In this document: positions 59,501-64,000 of the stretch, piece after piece
Numbering within the stretch: the stretch's first letter is position 1
Layout of the letters: each line of letters begins with the position of its first letter
Source: Phoronis australis
Lineage: Eukaryota > Phoronida > Phoronidae
Direction: 5' to 3'
Length of the DNA: 64,000 nt
Assembly (NCBI GenBank): GCA_002633005.1
Contig: NMRA01000212.1
Span: 300,472 to 364,471 of the forward strand
Program-made: the position numbers and the translations under genes
Notes under the pieces: generated by a model
Seen by the model: only the letters and a program-made list of their open reading frames with translations
Told to the model about the DNA's origin: nothing
The model's database searches: none

Positions 59501-62500
59501 GGTGTGCCGACCACACATCATTAAAACCATGTGTTGATTGTTTATGCGACTCATCTGAACTCTCCACTCAGAGTGGTAAAAGACTCTCTAACTGTATTAC
59601 ATAGACCTATTTGTTAGTATTCCAATATTATATGTAGTTACCATTTCTTCATCAACCAATATATGTGTTATATCAAATCGCCGCGTTACTGTCTACATAA
59701 CAATATTGGCAACGAGGATAAAGAACTACTTTCATCGTAATGGTTCAACATTTTCACGTGCCTGTACCGCCAACATTTTGACCTAATTGACTTTGGGATG
59801 AGAAAATAGCACTTTCAGCACAAATAGCGTCGCTTGGGTGAGATTCTCAAGTTACCAAAGTTTCTTATATTGCTTTCCACTAAAATCATATAATATCATG
59901 AGTTTTAATTCAGGGATACGTTTGAATCTATGCACGAGAACAATTTTGTTATGTTGAACACTAGGTCATTTCTCTAATTCTTTGGGTTATGGCCGGCGGC
60001 AAGTTAAAAAATCCCGAGTTTGGCAGCCTAGTTTCTCCATGGCGCGTTCCTAGCACAGAAGCACGGTTTATCTCCAAAAACTACTCTGACGGCATGTAGT
60101 TGTCTCGTGCGCGACTTGTCTTCACAGCGCGTGCATGCACTCTCATCGAATCGTGCAACACCTCCCACGTCGACGCTCAGCGTCCTCTCGTAAGCCACCT
60201 CGCCTTTCCGACTTCTCTTGCACACGCACAATTTCTGTACTGACTCCTCAAGCTGAGTGCAGTGATGGCTTCGGTAGAATTTGGCGTACTCAACTTAATT
60301 TTTTTGCAGATGGACAAACAGACTCAGGTTCGGAACAGGAGCTAGTTCACCATTTCACCACCAACTTTCACATGGTCAAATATAAAATTATTTTATTTTT
60401 GGCCTTGCTACAACATCAATATCAGCTGGCGGGTACAGCACTCTCGATTGCCCGGTTACGCAATGTTTGTTGACGGTTAGATTAGAGCTAGTGTCCTGGT
60501 ATAAGCTCCGCCCCACTTGTCAGTCACTGAGCTGGTGAGCACTCAAGCCATATGGCTTACTGAAGCTTGGTCAAATATAATTAAAAAAACAACTTTGGAT
60601 CTTCAGAGTGGTTTTATTTTTCTTCAGTATACTGTGCATGAAGAATTGAAGATCAGGATGATATAAAAATGTAAAAAACAGTCAAAATTAATTTTTTTTG
60701 TGTATCCACCTAACTTAACCAAGATGAGAAGTTCCTCCTGGACTTGAATAACTGCAGTTCGTTATTCCTTGAGACCTTGCTCGGGACATTAAATGGCTCC
60801 CATGGCAAGCCTTACTTGTAGAGCATGGTCTCAAGTTATAATGAATTGTTAGTTCTCTTTTAAGTCCAGAAATCTGCTTTAAGTTGACTGTAAAAAAACG
60901 ATTTGAGGCCAATTGTAGCGGTAATTTGTCTAAGTCAAATGTTTGCACGTGTTGGTGATGGAAGGCAGGTCTATAACTATTATAATAGACACTTAATGGA
61001 TCGGTTTCCTTTGTTCACAGAATATCAAGTTACCACAGTATGCCTCTATACTTAACTTGGAGAATATCTTGTCCTTGGTCAATGAACAAATATGTGCCCT
61101 TTTATTCAACCCAGCTGTGATATTTCATTCTTCACATTTAAGTCCCACACAGTACTAATTAGGACCAACTTCAAATCTTTATTGCATTCTGTCCTCGGTT
61201 TTATCATTTGTATTTAGAAATGTTAAAATAGTAGAAATGGAGAGCCAAATCAAACCCTCTTCAAAACATAAAACTAAATTTTTACACTCATCTGTAACAA
61301 AGACGGCACTGCGTGGGACTTTTATTTGTGAGCACATTCTTCTAGCATATGTTGAAAACTATCATACCAAGTTTCATTATGGTTTTATTTATTTGTATGC
61401 TATTACTGAAAATGACATTCCATTGTATTTGTTATGTTTGCTTTTAGGTTGGGTTTAATGACGTGGGAAAGATTATTGCCTTGGACGTGTCCTTGTATTC
61501 TAATGCTGGCATTAGCCTGGATCTGTCTTTGCCTGTAAGTAAATGTATTTATGATGGCGTAAAATTAAAATTGAATGAGTTTTTGACGTACAAAAATGTG
61601 GCCGGAACAAAGTGAACTGAAAGCGAGGTTACAATAACAAAGAAAAACGCCCCTAAAGACACGTGACAATCATCAGCCTATAAGAGCCAAGAGCTGACCA
61701 TTAACTCGAGGCCCGTGATAACAACAGACCAATGCGAAGGCTGGAAAAACGACGTGTAGTCCTGCACGAGGGAATAATGGAATAGAGCGAGATGAGGGGG
61801 AAAAGGAGTAAGGCGGGTCCATATGCTCACATAAATATATTGAACTAGTGAAATATCATATTGTATTCTAATGCTGGCATTCTAAGCCTGGATCTGTCTT
61901 TGCCTTAAATGTATATGACTTTAAGTATTACATGTTATGCCTCTGTGTAAAGGGATTATCAAGGTTTGTGTGTCATTGGGAAACAGGGTGGTGACAGACA
62001 CTAACGGCAATAAATTGTGACAAGAGTTGTTATTGGTTCATTGCAAAAGTTAAACAAAAATGAGTATGGTCTGGAGTAATTCTTTTAATCGGGGGAATAA
62101 TTTGAGGACCCTGATTGATGCTAATGATTGGTGGGTATACAGAACAAGCTTACTAGATTGTAAACGTTTAGAAACCTATGTCAGTATATGCAGGATATTT
62201 GCTGTTCCAGTAGTCTGGTTTATAGTGCTACAAATCGGATAAGATAATGTGTAATAAAATTTAAAATCGGGAAATACTGAATTGTGTAAAATGTGGCTTG
62301 CTTTTTAAAGTTCATGTATTCTAATTTGAAATATAATATCTAATTCCTAATTTTAATGAAATAAGCAAAATGGAATATTAATTGCAGTGAATTCTTGACT
62401 TGACATGTTAATGTAAAACAAAACAGTGAACTGCCTGGGCTGTAGGAAAAGATGTATTTTTCAGGTATTGGAACGAGGCCTGTTTCACATTGACAATGCT

Positions 62501-63918
62501 TATAAAATACCCAACCTGCGAGTCAATGGATTTGCTTGCAAAACCAACATTCCTTCCAACACAGCGTTTCGAGGATTTGGTGGGCCACAAGGAATGTTTG
62601 TGTGCGAGAGTATTATTTCCAATATTGCCTTAAAGCTTGGACTTCCACCTGAACAGGTTGGTGGGAAATTAAACACTGCTTTGTTTTGATTCTTTGTTGT
62701 AGACAAACACTGGCTTATTGACTGTCTATTGACGTTGTCACAGGACTCTTTACTAATTGATAAATAATTGTTTTTCCTTCTTGCCTACAATGTGCATGTC
62801 ATGGAACACATTGACTGTTAATGTCACTGGTGGATTGTGGGAAGTTTCAGCAAACTCCAGTAAAATCTCATCAATTAAGGACACAATATGGTAGACGATT
62901 GACATCACGTTATTAATTTTTACATAAAAAGATAGCACCAAATAAATGCTTTAACATAGGTACCATCAAACAATGTTTTGAGAAACTGTGAGCTCTCACG
63001 ACATTTTTTGAAGCATTTATGAAATGAAAAAAGATCAATTTTGGCACTTATTTTATTTTCGAAAAATGGCATTTATCATAATCACATCACAGTGTCAGTT
63101 GGGTGTTATGTATTTGTTGCGCTGGTGATTTTTTCAAGCAAAAGAAATGTTCAGATAAATGGAATGATGAAAAGTTGGCAGTTTGATAACGTCATTGTAA
63201 GAGAGTGCATGGTATTTTTGCCAGTTTCACAGGTTACGTTAAAAATTTTTCATTTTGGCCGACAATGATTATATCAGATAAACACAGAAAAATCAGGAAC
63301 CCCAACTGGGAATAGAACCACAGTTCTTTAGATTGCCGGTCTAGTGCTCTCACCACTGAGCTACTGAGGGCCCGATATCTGTGCAATTACTGTTTACAGC
63401 CAACTGTTACATCATCCATCCCATGAGCGGCGTTTTTACACGGGATTTGGACAATTATACCATCAGCAATTGGGGTTCCTAATTTTTCTGTGTTTATTTG
63501 ATATATTTCATTACTGACCAACCTCAGCCTCTATATATTGACAATGAATATGGTAGGCATATAGTGGAATTTCATTTCGTAAAATTTCAATGCAAAAGAA
63601 ATCTTTTTAAAAGAACCATTTGGTTTTACCATAGTTTGTATGGTATAAATATCCCCTATCAACATTTGCAATGCTGTTTTTCTGAGTAAATATTAGTGAA
63701 GTGACAGTTTAAGCTGGAATTTTGTCCCAATTCGAAGAATTTTTGCCATAATTTAAGCAAGGTTTGTTACAGGTAAGGTATGAAAACTTGTACCAGGAGG
63801 GTGACCTGACCCACTTTAACCAGCCCATGTTGAGATGTAATCTTGAGCGATGCTGGAAGCAATGTATGGAGGAGTCGTCATACATAAAGAGACGAAGTGA
63901 AGTGGACATCTTTAATGG
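23492..63918 (+). CDS. XDH: Xanthine dehydrogenase (XDH), exons 1-22, 3' end off the window
   Basis: Gene-level entry. Twenty-one distinct exons (plus one repeated) give about 950 residues collinear with human XDH residues 1 to ~989; one ~48-residue exon is missing at 43164-43982. XDH oxidises hypoxanthine to xanthine and urate in the cytosol, passing electrons from the molybdenum cofactor through two 2Fe-2S centres and FAD to NAD+. All eight iron-sulphur cysteines are present: C51, C56, C59, C81 and C121, C124, C156, C158 (human number plus 8). Of the Mo-site residues, the Glu of 'GGGFGGKET' (bovine E802) and the Arg of '[10 protein letters not shown]' (bovine R880) are kept, which marks XDH rather than aldehyde oxidase. 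All joined exons agree in phase. Introns run from about 0.5 to 6.4 kb. Confidence 0.95.
23889..24080 (-). repeat. Foldback-family copy in XDH intron 1
   Basis: AGAAGCTTTTCGTTGAATTA, GATTAAAGCATCAAAG, GGAGGCCTTTGATGTCTT and CAGTCCTCCATTCAGTTGC match the right arm of the 9290-9672 element in order. The rest of intron 1 (24081-27435) shows no exon or clear transposon end. Confidence 0.65.
27436..27493 (+). CDS. XDH: XDH exon 2
   Basis: Encodes '[19 protein letters not shown]' plus one base, acceptor TTTCCAG, donor GTATCT. Matches human 'DPETTLLAYLRRKL'. Part of the N-terminal ferredoxin-like domain. Confidence 0.95.
27494..29755 (+). other. XDH intron 2
   Basis: 2,262 bp. AAATATCGGAC occurs twice in direct orientation (about 28384 and 28571) but no element ends could be drawn. 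Nothing else recognised. Confidence 0.5.
29756..29852 (+). CDS. XDH: XDH exon 3, first 2Fe-2S cysteines
   Basis: 97 nt, phase 1 to phase 0 of the next split codon. It encodes '[20 protein letters not shown]' then '[10 protein letters not shown]', with ferredoxin cysteines C51, C56 and C59. Donor GTATCC. Confidence 0.97.
29853..31351 (+). other. XDH intron 3
   Basis: 1,499 bp. The exon 3 frame stays open to 30072 but the extra residues do not match the family. A half-site of the 22029 palindrome lies near 30934. Nothing else recognised. Confidence 0.5.
31352..31460 (+). CDS. XDH: XDH exon 4
   Basis: 109 nt. Encodes '[20 protein letters not shown]' then '[16 protein letters not shown]', with the fourth ferredoxin-domain cysteine (C81). 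Acceptor GATTTTAG, donor GTACTT. Confidence 0.97.
33204..34671. mobile_element. ~1.5-kb element with CGCCGTAAT terminal inverted repeats
   Basis: The left end CGCCGTAATAACAGCCC and right end GGGCGGTAATTACGGCG are inverted copies with two mismatches in 17. TAAGCGCCC lies near both ends. The interior has no long open frame. It is probably a non-autonomous DNA transposon in XDH intron 4. Confidence 0.6.
35040..36235 (+). repeat. Tandem ~300-bp repeat with (GTCC)n and CCTAGTGGCCATTTTT
   Basis: Starts TATTTATATGTGGACGCATT then a GTCCGTCC microsatellite. Three to four diverged units follow, each with TTCGGATGG or TTTGGATGG, TTTGCGCTACCTAGTGGCCA and CCCCTSTATCAACCAAA. A first-unit copy is at 55059-55494 and weaker relatives are at 32840-33000 and 49060-49470. 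Confidence 0.7.
36381..36507 (+). CDS. XDH: XDH exon 5, second 2Fe-2S domain
   Basis: 127 nt, phase 0 to phase 1. Encodes '[20 protein letters not shown]' then '[20 protein letters not shown]' and FQ, with cysteines C121 and C124. Acceptor TTCATTGTAG, donor GTATTT. Confidence 0.97.
38358..38568 (+). pseudogene. Decayed Tudor/chromo-barrel-like first exon
   Basis: From ATG at 38358 the frame reads '[20 protein letters not shown]' then '[15 protein letters not shown]', TGA, '[11 protein letters not shown]', TGA, and stays open to a consensus donor (GTAAGT at 38569). The pattern G-K-x-A-x-D-x-G-x-W-x-A-x-V, V-x-F, W-x-x-x-F-D-x-L resembles Tudor-knot/MBT-type chromatin readers. Both TGA codons lie where Gly and another residue are expected. 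It is probably a relic of a transposon-borne or captured gene. The fold assignment is by eye only. Confidence 0.4.
41911..42234 (+). pseudogene. Coding-like remnant, possible P2X7-C-terminus-like start
   Basis: ATG at 41918 (context CAACATGG) opens 'MATRNPDL'. Dropping one frame brings in a long open run containing '[20 protein letters not shown]' and later '[20 protein letters not shown]' up to TAA at 42234. The YQFEPE-acidic pattern recalls transposon-associated proteins annotated as P2X purinoceptor 7-like. That is a weak resemblance and no Cys-rich part is visible. Confidence 0.3.
42952..43163 (+). CDS. XDH: XDH exon 6
   Basis: 212 nt, phase 1 to phase 0. Encodes '[20 protein letters not shown]' with cysteines C156 and C158 of the second iron-sulphur centre, a variable linker with two adjacent Cys, then '[14 protein letters not shown]' (human '[14 protein letters not shown]'). 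Acceptor TTGTCTTTTAG, donor GTTTGT. Confidence 0.96.
43164..43982 (+). other. Interval that should contain the missing XDH exon 7
   Basis: Between PPELL and the codon split before 'VEMKLKKM', human XDH has 48 more residues, including the FAD-binding VVGNTEIG motif. No matching frame exists here. The interval holds low-complexity ATTCAATCC/TCGATTCTG repeats (about 43430-43661), a 103-N gap (43662-43764) and intronic sequence. The exon most likely lies in the gap, whose real length must then exceed 103 bp. Confidence 0.8.
43983..44150 (+). CDS. XDH: XDH exon 8, start of the FAD domain
   Basis: 168 nt, phase 1 to phase 1. Encodes '[20 protein letters not shown]' then '[20 protein letters not shown]', matching human '[20 protein letters not shown]'. 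Acceptor GGTTTTCAG, donor GTAATC. Confidence 0.95.
44665..44741 (+). CDS. XDH: XDH exon 9
   Basis: 77 nt. Encodes '[20 protein letters not shown]' then IRNVA, matching human 'LEQLRWFAGKQVKSVA'. It contains the Phe of the FAD site (human F337 equivalent). Acceptor CATTGTAG, donor GTAAGC. Confidence 0.95.
45225..45276 (-). ncRNA. Decayed hammerhead-ribozyme-like motif of a Penelope-like element
   Basis: The minus strand reads CTGATGA (45265-45271), a stem TGGTGT...ACACCA with an 11-nt loop, then AAAACATGTC. This is the layout of the type I hammerheads found in Penelope-like element repeats (CUGAUGA, stem II, GAAAC AUGUC). The G of the conserved GAAA box is A here, so it is probably inactive. 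It lies just downstream of the endonuclease remnant of the same strand. Confidence 0.5.
45357..45660 (-). pseudogene. Penelope-like retroelement, GIY-YIG endonuclease C-terminal remnant
   Basis: The minus strand gives '[17 protein letters not shown]' then a break, 'RHLKTRTR', a frameshift, and '[20 protein letters not shown]' followed by LNRQ. This order (VVYKF.C..C, RHL..R, ELKIKEALLI..LKP.LN) is the end of the GIY-YIG endonuclease domain of Penelope-like elements. Stops and shifts show it is dead. It lies in XDH intron 9, in antisense orientation to XDH. Confidence 0.75.
46565..46658 (+). CDS. XDH: XDH exon 10, FAD-binding loop
   Basis: 94 nt, phase 0 to phase 1. Encodes '[20 protein letters not shown]' then [11 protein letters not shown], matching human '[20 protein letters not shown]', a major FAD-contact loop. 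Donor GTAAGA. Confidence 0.97.
48065..48315. repeat. MITE, 'CTCACCAATT' family, copy 2
   Basis: Left end GGTATAATCTCACTAACTTC, right end TAAATTGGTGAGATTTATGG then TACG. About 250 bp, as in copy 1 at 1753. Located in XDH intron 10. Confidence 0.6.
48667..48779 (+). CDS. XDH: XDH exon 11
   Basis: 113 nt, phase 1 to phase 0. Encodes '[20 protein letters not shown]' then '[17 protein letters not shown]', matching human 'VQMDHTFFPGYRKTLL'. The donor is the unusual AAAAAG|GTTGGA, chosen because it gives a gap-free alignment with exon 12. Confidence 0.92.
49060..49470 (+). repeat. Diverged relative of the CCTAGTGGCC repeat
   Basis: Contains TGGCCATTTTTATGATTG, CCTCCTAGTGGTCATTTT and CACCCCCAAGTGGCAAATTG, spaced as in the 35040 array. 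Lies in XDH intron 11. Confidence 0.45.
49851..50035 (+). CDS. XDH: XDH exon 12
   Basis: 185 nt. Encodes '[20 protein letters not shown]' then '[20 protein letters not shown]' and '[20 protein letters not shown]', matching human 'FKQASRREDDIAKVTSGMRV'. The RREDD segment is conserved at the edge of the FAD/NAD region. Donor GTAAGT. Confidence 0.97.
50036..50924 (+). other. XDH intron 12
   Basis: 889 bp, AT-rich. Nothing recognised. Confidence 0.5.
50925..51090 (+). CDS. XDH: XDH exon 13
   Basis: 166 nt, phase 2 to phase 0. Encodes '[20 protein letters not shown]' then '[20 protein letters not shown]', matching human 'LPPDAPGGMVDFRCTLTLSF'. Donor TTG|GTGCGT. Confidence 0.96.
51091..51766 (+). 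other. XDH intron 13
   Basis: 676 bp. Nothing recognised. Confidence 0.5.
51767..51971 (+). CDS. XDH: XDH exon 14, linker to the molybdenum domain
   Basis: 205 nt, phase 0 to phase 1. Encodes a variable hinge, then '[20 protein letters not shown]' and YCDDIPKMQ, matching human 'MVGRPLPHLAADMQASGEAV'. Acceptor TTGTTTTTAG, donor GTAAGG. Confidence 0.96.
51972..53443 (+). other. XDH intron 14 with three diverged repeat copies
   Basis: A segment with CATCTTCAGGTGCCAGTCAA, ATTTGG and GACCTT recurs at about 52390, 52557 and 52692 in the same orientation, suggesting an old tandem expansion of ~150 bp units. No exon is visible. Confidence 0.5.
53444..53622 (+). CDS. XDH: XDH exon 15
   Basis: 179 nt, phase 1 to phase 0. 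Encodes '[20 protein letters not shown]' then '[20 protein letters not shown]' and '[20 protein letters not shown]', matching human 'DDVPGSN' and 'ETVFAKDKV'. Donor GTG|GTTCGT is non-consensus after GT. Confidence 0.95.
54303..54418 (+). repeat. 19-bp minisatellite, six units
   Basis: The unit CGTACCGTAGAGATGTGCA is repeated six times without change. The matching place in copy B (near 55643) has only AGAGATGTGCATG, which accounts for the length difference between the copies. Confidence 0.95.
54907..55035 (+). CDS. XDH: XDH exon 16, copy A
   Basis: 129 nt, phase 0 to phase 0. Encodes '[20 protein letters not shown]' then '[20 protein letters not shown]' and TIE, matching human 'VGHIIGAVVADTPEHTQRAA'. 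Identical in protein to copy B, with one silent difference (ATC/ATT). Including both copies would insert an unneeded 43-residue repeat. Human has only one. Confidence 0.9.
55059..55494 (+). repeat. Single unit of the (GTCC)n / CCTAGTGGCC repeat
   Basis: Starts TATGCGCCCACATATTTATA, then GTCCGTCCGTCC, TATCTCCAAAACCCTTTGAC and GCCACCTAGTGGCCATTTTT, nearly the same as the first unit at 35040. It stops abruptly at a single N (55495) that precedes duplication copy B. Confidence 0.8.
55522..56301 (+). repeat. Copy B of the duplication that includes XDH exon 16
   Basis: Same order of sequence as 54179-55058 with scattered substitutions and few indels, continuous on its right with unique intron and exon 17. 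Confidence 0.92.
56141..56269 (+). CDS. XDH: XDH exon 16, copy B
   Basis: Same 43 residues as copy A, with identical splice sites (TTTTCTGCAG, GAG|GTATAA). Probably the correct partner of exon 17 in this assembly; either copy alone gives an intact protein. Confidence 0.93.
56798..57016 (+). CDS. XDH: XDH exon 17
   Basis: Seventy-three codons, phase 0. Encodes '[20 protein letters not shown]' and later '[20 protein letters not shown]', ending '[12 protein letters not shown]'. Matches human '[20 protein letters not shown]' and the STQ near the Mo-site Gln. Donor GTGAGT. Confidence 0.97.
57190..57330. repeat. MITE, 'CTCACCAATT' family, partial copy 3
   Basis: GGATATGGTGGACAAGTGAA and CAGACAGTGTTTTGAGAAC align to the left half of copies 1 and 5. 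Ends not defined. Confidence 0.4.
57541..57674 (+). CDS. XDH: XDH exon 18, Mo-site Glu
   Basis: 134 nt. Encodes '[20 protein letters not shown]' then '[20 protein letters not shown]' and VAANK. The Glu of GGKET is the catalytic-pocket Glu (bovine E802) that is replaced in aldehyde oxidases. Donor GTGAGT. Confidence 0.97.
57907..58165. repeat. MITE, 'CTCACCAATT' family, copy 4
   Basis: Left end GTGAAATCTCACTGATTCAG then GACACAATATGGGGGACGAG; right end CGCTGAGATTTTACCG. In XDH intron 18. Confidence 0.5.
58331..58418 (+). CDS. XDH: XDH exon 19
   Basis: 88 nt, phase 2 to phase 0. Encodes '[20 protein letters not shown]' then RHPFYAAYK, matching human '[20 protein letters not shown]'. Donor GTCAGT. 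Confidence 0.97.
58748..60718. mobile_element. 2.0-kb TTAA-bounded element in XDH intron 19
   Basis: Left end TTAAGGTAGGTGTATACAC and right end GTGTATCCACCTAACTTAA are inverted copies with two mismatches in 19, both ending in TTAA. A 112-codon open frame (60135-60473) inside has no recognisable domain. The layout is that of a non-autonomous TTAA-type DNA transposon. Confidence 0.65.
61448..61534 (+). CDS. XDH: XDH exon 20
   Basis: Twenty-nine codons, phase 0. Encodes '[20 protein letters not shown]' then GISLDLSLP, matching human 'VGFMKTGTVVALEVDHFSNV'. Acceptor TGCTTTTAG, donor GTAAGT. Confidence 0.95.
61861..61915 (+). pseudogene. XDH: Partial, donorless copy of XDH exon 20
   Basis: TTGTATTCTAATGCTGGCAT, then AAGCCTGGATCTGTCTTTGC, then CTTAAATGTAT repeats the 3' half of exon 20 and the first bases of its intron (61493-61555). 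It carries a 3-nt insertion (CTA) and lacks exactly the five donor bases GTAAG, so it cannot be spliced like the original. Confidence 0.88.
62465..62656 (+). CDS. XDH: XDH exon 21, Mo-site Arg and FRGFGG loop
   Basis: Sixty-four codons, phase 0. Begins '[20 protein letters not shown]' (the Arg of LERG matches bovine R880) and contains '[20 protein letters not shown]', the molybdopterin-contact loop. Acceptor TTTTTCAG, donor GTTGGT. Confidence 0.97.
62854..63010. repeat. MITE, 'CTCACCAATT' family, copy 5 (left part)
   Basis: AGTAAAATCTCATCAATTAA then GGACACAATATGGTAGACGA, with ACAATGTTTTGAGAAACTG further in. The right end was not located with certainty. Confidence 0.45.
63272..63504. mobile_element. 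Terminal-inverted-repeat element carrying a tRNA-like sequence
   Basis: 34-bp ends are inverted copies with two mismatches: left ATAAACACAGAAAAATCAGG then AACCCCAA, right TTGGGGTTCCTAATTTTTCT then GTGTTTAT. The 233-bp element lies in XDH intron 21. Confidence 0.75.
63301..63372 (-). ncRNA. tRNA-like sequence (A and B boxes), probably not a working tRNA
   Basis: Minus strand: AGTAGCTCAGTGGTGAGAGC (A box, 63352-63362 core), a TAGA-CCGGCAA-TCTA anticodon-like arm, and GGTTCTATTCC (B box, 63309-63319). Position 33 would be C rather than U. Position inside an inverted-repeat element argues for a mobile tRNA-derived sequence. Confidence 0.55.
63773..63918 (+). CDS. XDH: XDH exon 22, last in window
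   Basis: 146 nt, phase 0 to phase 2. Encodes '[20 protein letters not shown]' then '[20 protein letters not shown]' and 'RSEVDIFN', matching human '[13 protein letters not shown]' and 'KSEVDKFN'. Donor GTTAGT. The exon itself begins GTAAGG right after the acceptor AG. The remaining ~345 residues lie beyond the window. Confidence 0.95.
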
Positions 63919-64000
63919 GTTAGTTTTGAAAATTGGTGTTACTGTAATTTTTGGGCTTGGACGGGGTAACTAGTCTTCATAGTGACTTAGAAGTTTGCAT

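Noticed and set aside
60135-60473. 112-codon open frame on the plus strand
   Set aside because: No recognisable domain, Ser/Arg-rich composition, lies inside a TTAA-bounded element. Not called as a gene.
63301-63372. Working tRNA gene
   Set aside because: C at position 33, a weak anticodon stem, and a position inside an inverted-repeat element point to a tRNA-derived repeat instead.

Overview
The window is animal nuclear DNA. Genes are split into short exons with GT-AG introns of roughly 0.5-6.4 kb, and the introns are full of MITEs, foldback elements, retroelement relics and tandem repeats. Three protein-coding genes were rebuilt exon by exon by joining reading frames across splice sites: the N-terminal part of PSME4 (PA200 proteasome activator, minus strand), a complete acylphosphatase gene (plus strand), and about three quarters of xanthine dehydrogenase (XDH, plus strand). 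The species cannot be named. The low GC, intron sizes, repeat types (Penelope-like element, TTAA-flanked elements) and heterozygosity-like artefacts suit a marine non-vertebrate bilaterian, possibly a deuterostome; that is inference.

Layout: 1-8165, PSME4 in at least nine exons on the minus strand; the rest of the gene lies off the left edge. 8166-8494, a 329-bp divergent promoter. 8495-15767, acylphosphatase in four exons, one a 17-nt microexon, with a poly(A) signal at 15981. 15987-23491, intergenic DNA dominated by inverted-repeat elements. 23492-63918, XDH: 22 coding exon segments are seen, one exon is missing beside an assembly gap, one exon is present twice, and about 345 C-terminal residues lie off the right edge.

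The genes are functionally separate: a nuclear proteasome cap, a small cytosolic phosphatase, and the molybdo-flavo-iron-sulphur enzyme of purine breakdown. The head-to-head PSME4-acylphosphatase order matches the PSME4-ACYP2 pair on human chromosome 2p16, and human XDH is also on 2p, so the order looks like old conserved linkage.

The most unusual structure is a 30-bp minisatellite starting exactly at the 5' splice site of PSME4 exon 7. Each unit repeats the exon end plus the splice donor, and the unit length keeps the reading frame. Other notable items are a duplicated XDH exon that looks like two alleles joined in tandem, a donorless partial copy of another XDH exon, a Penelope-like relic with a decayed hammerhead-ribozyme-like motif, two large TTAA-bounded elements, and a tRNA-like sequence inside a terminal-inverted-repeat element. 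No bacterial-type system, CRISPR array or rRNA is present.
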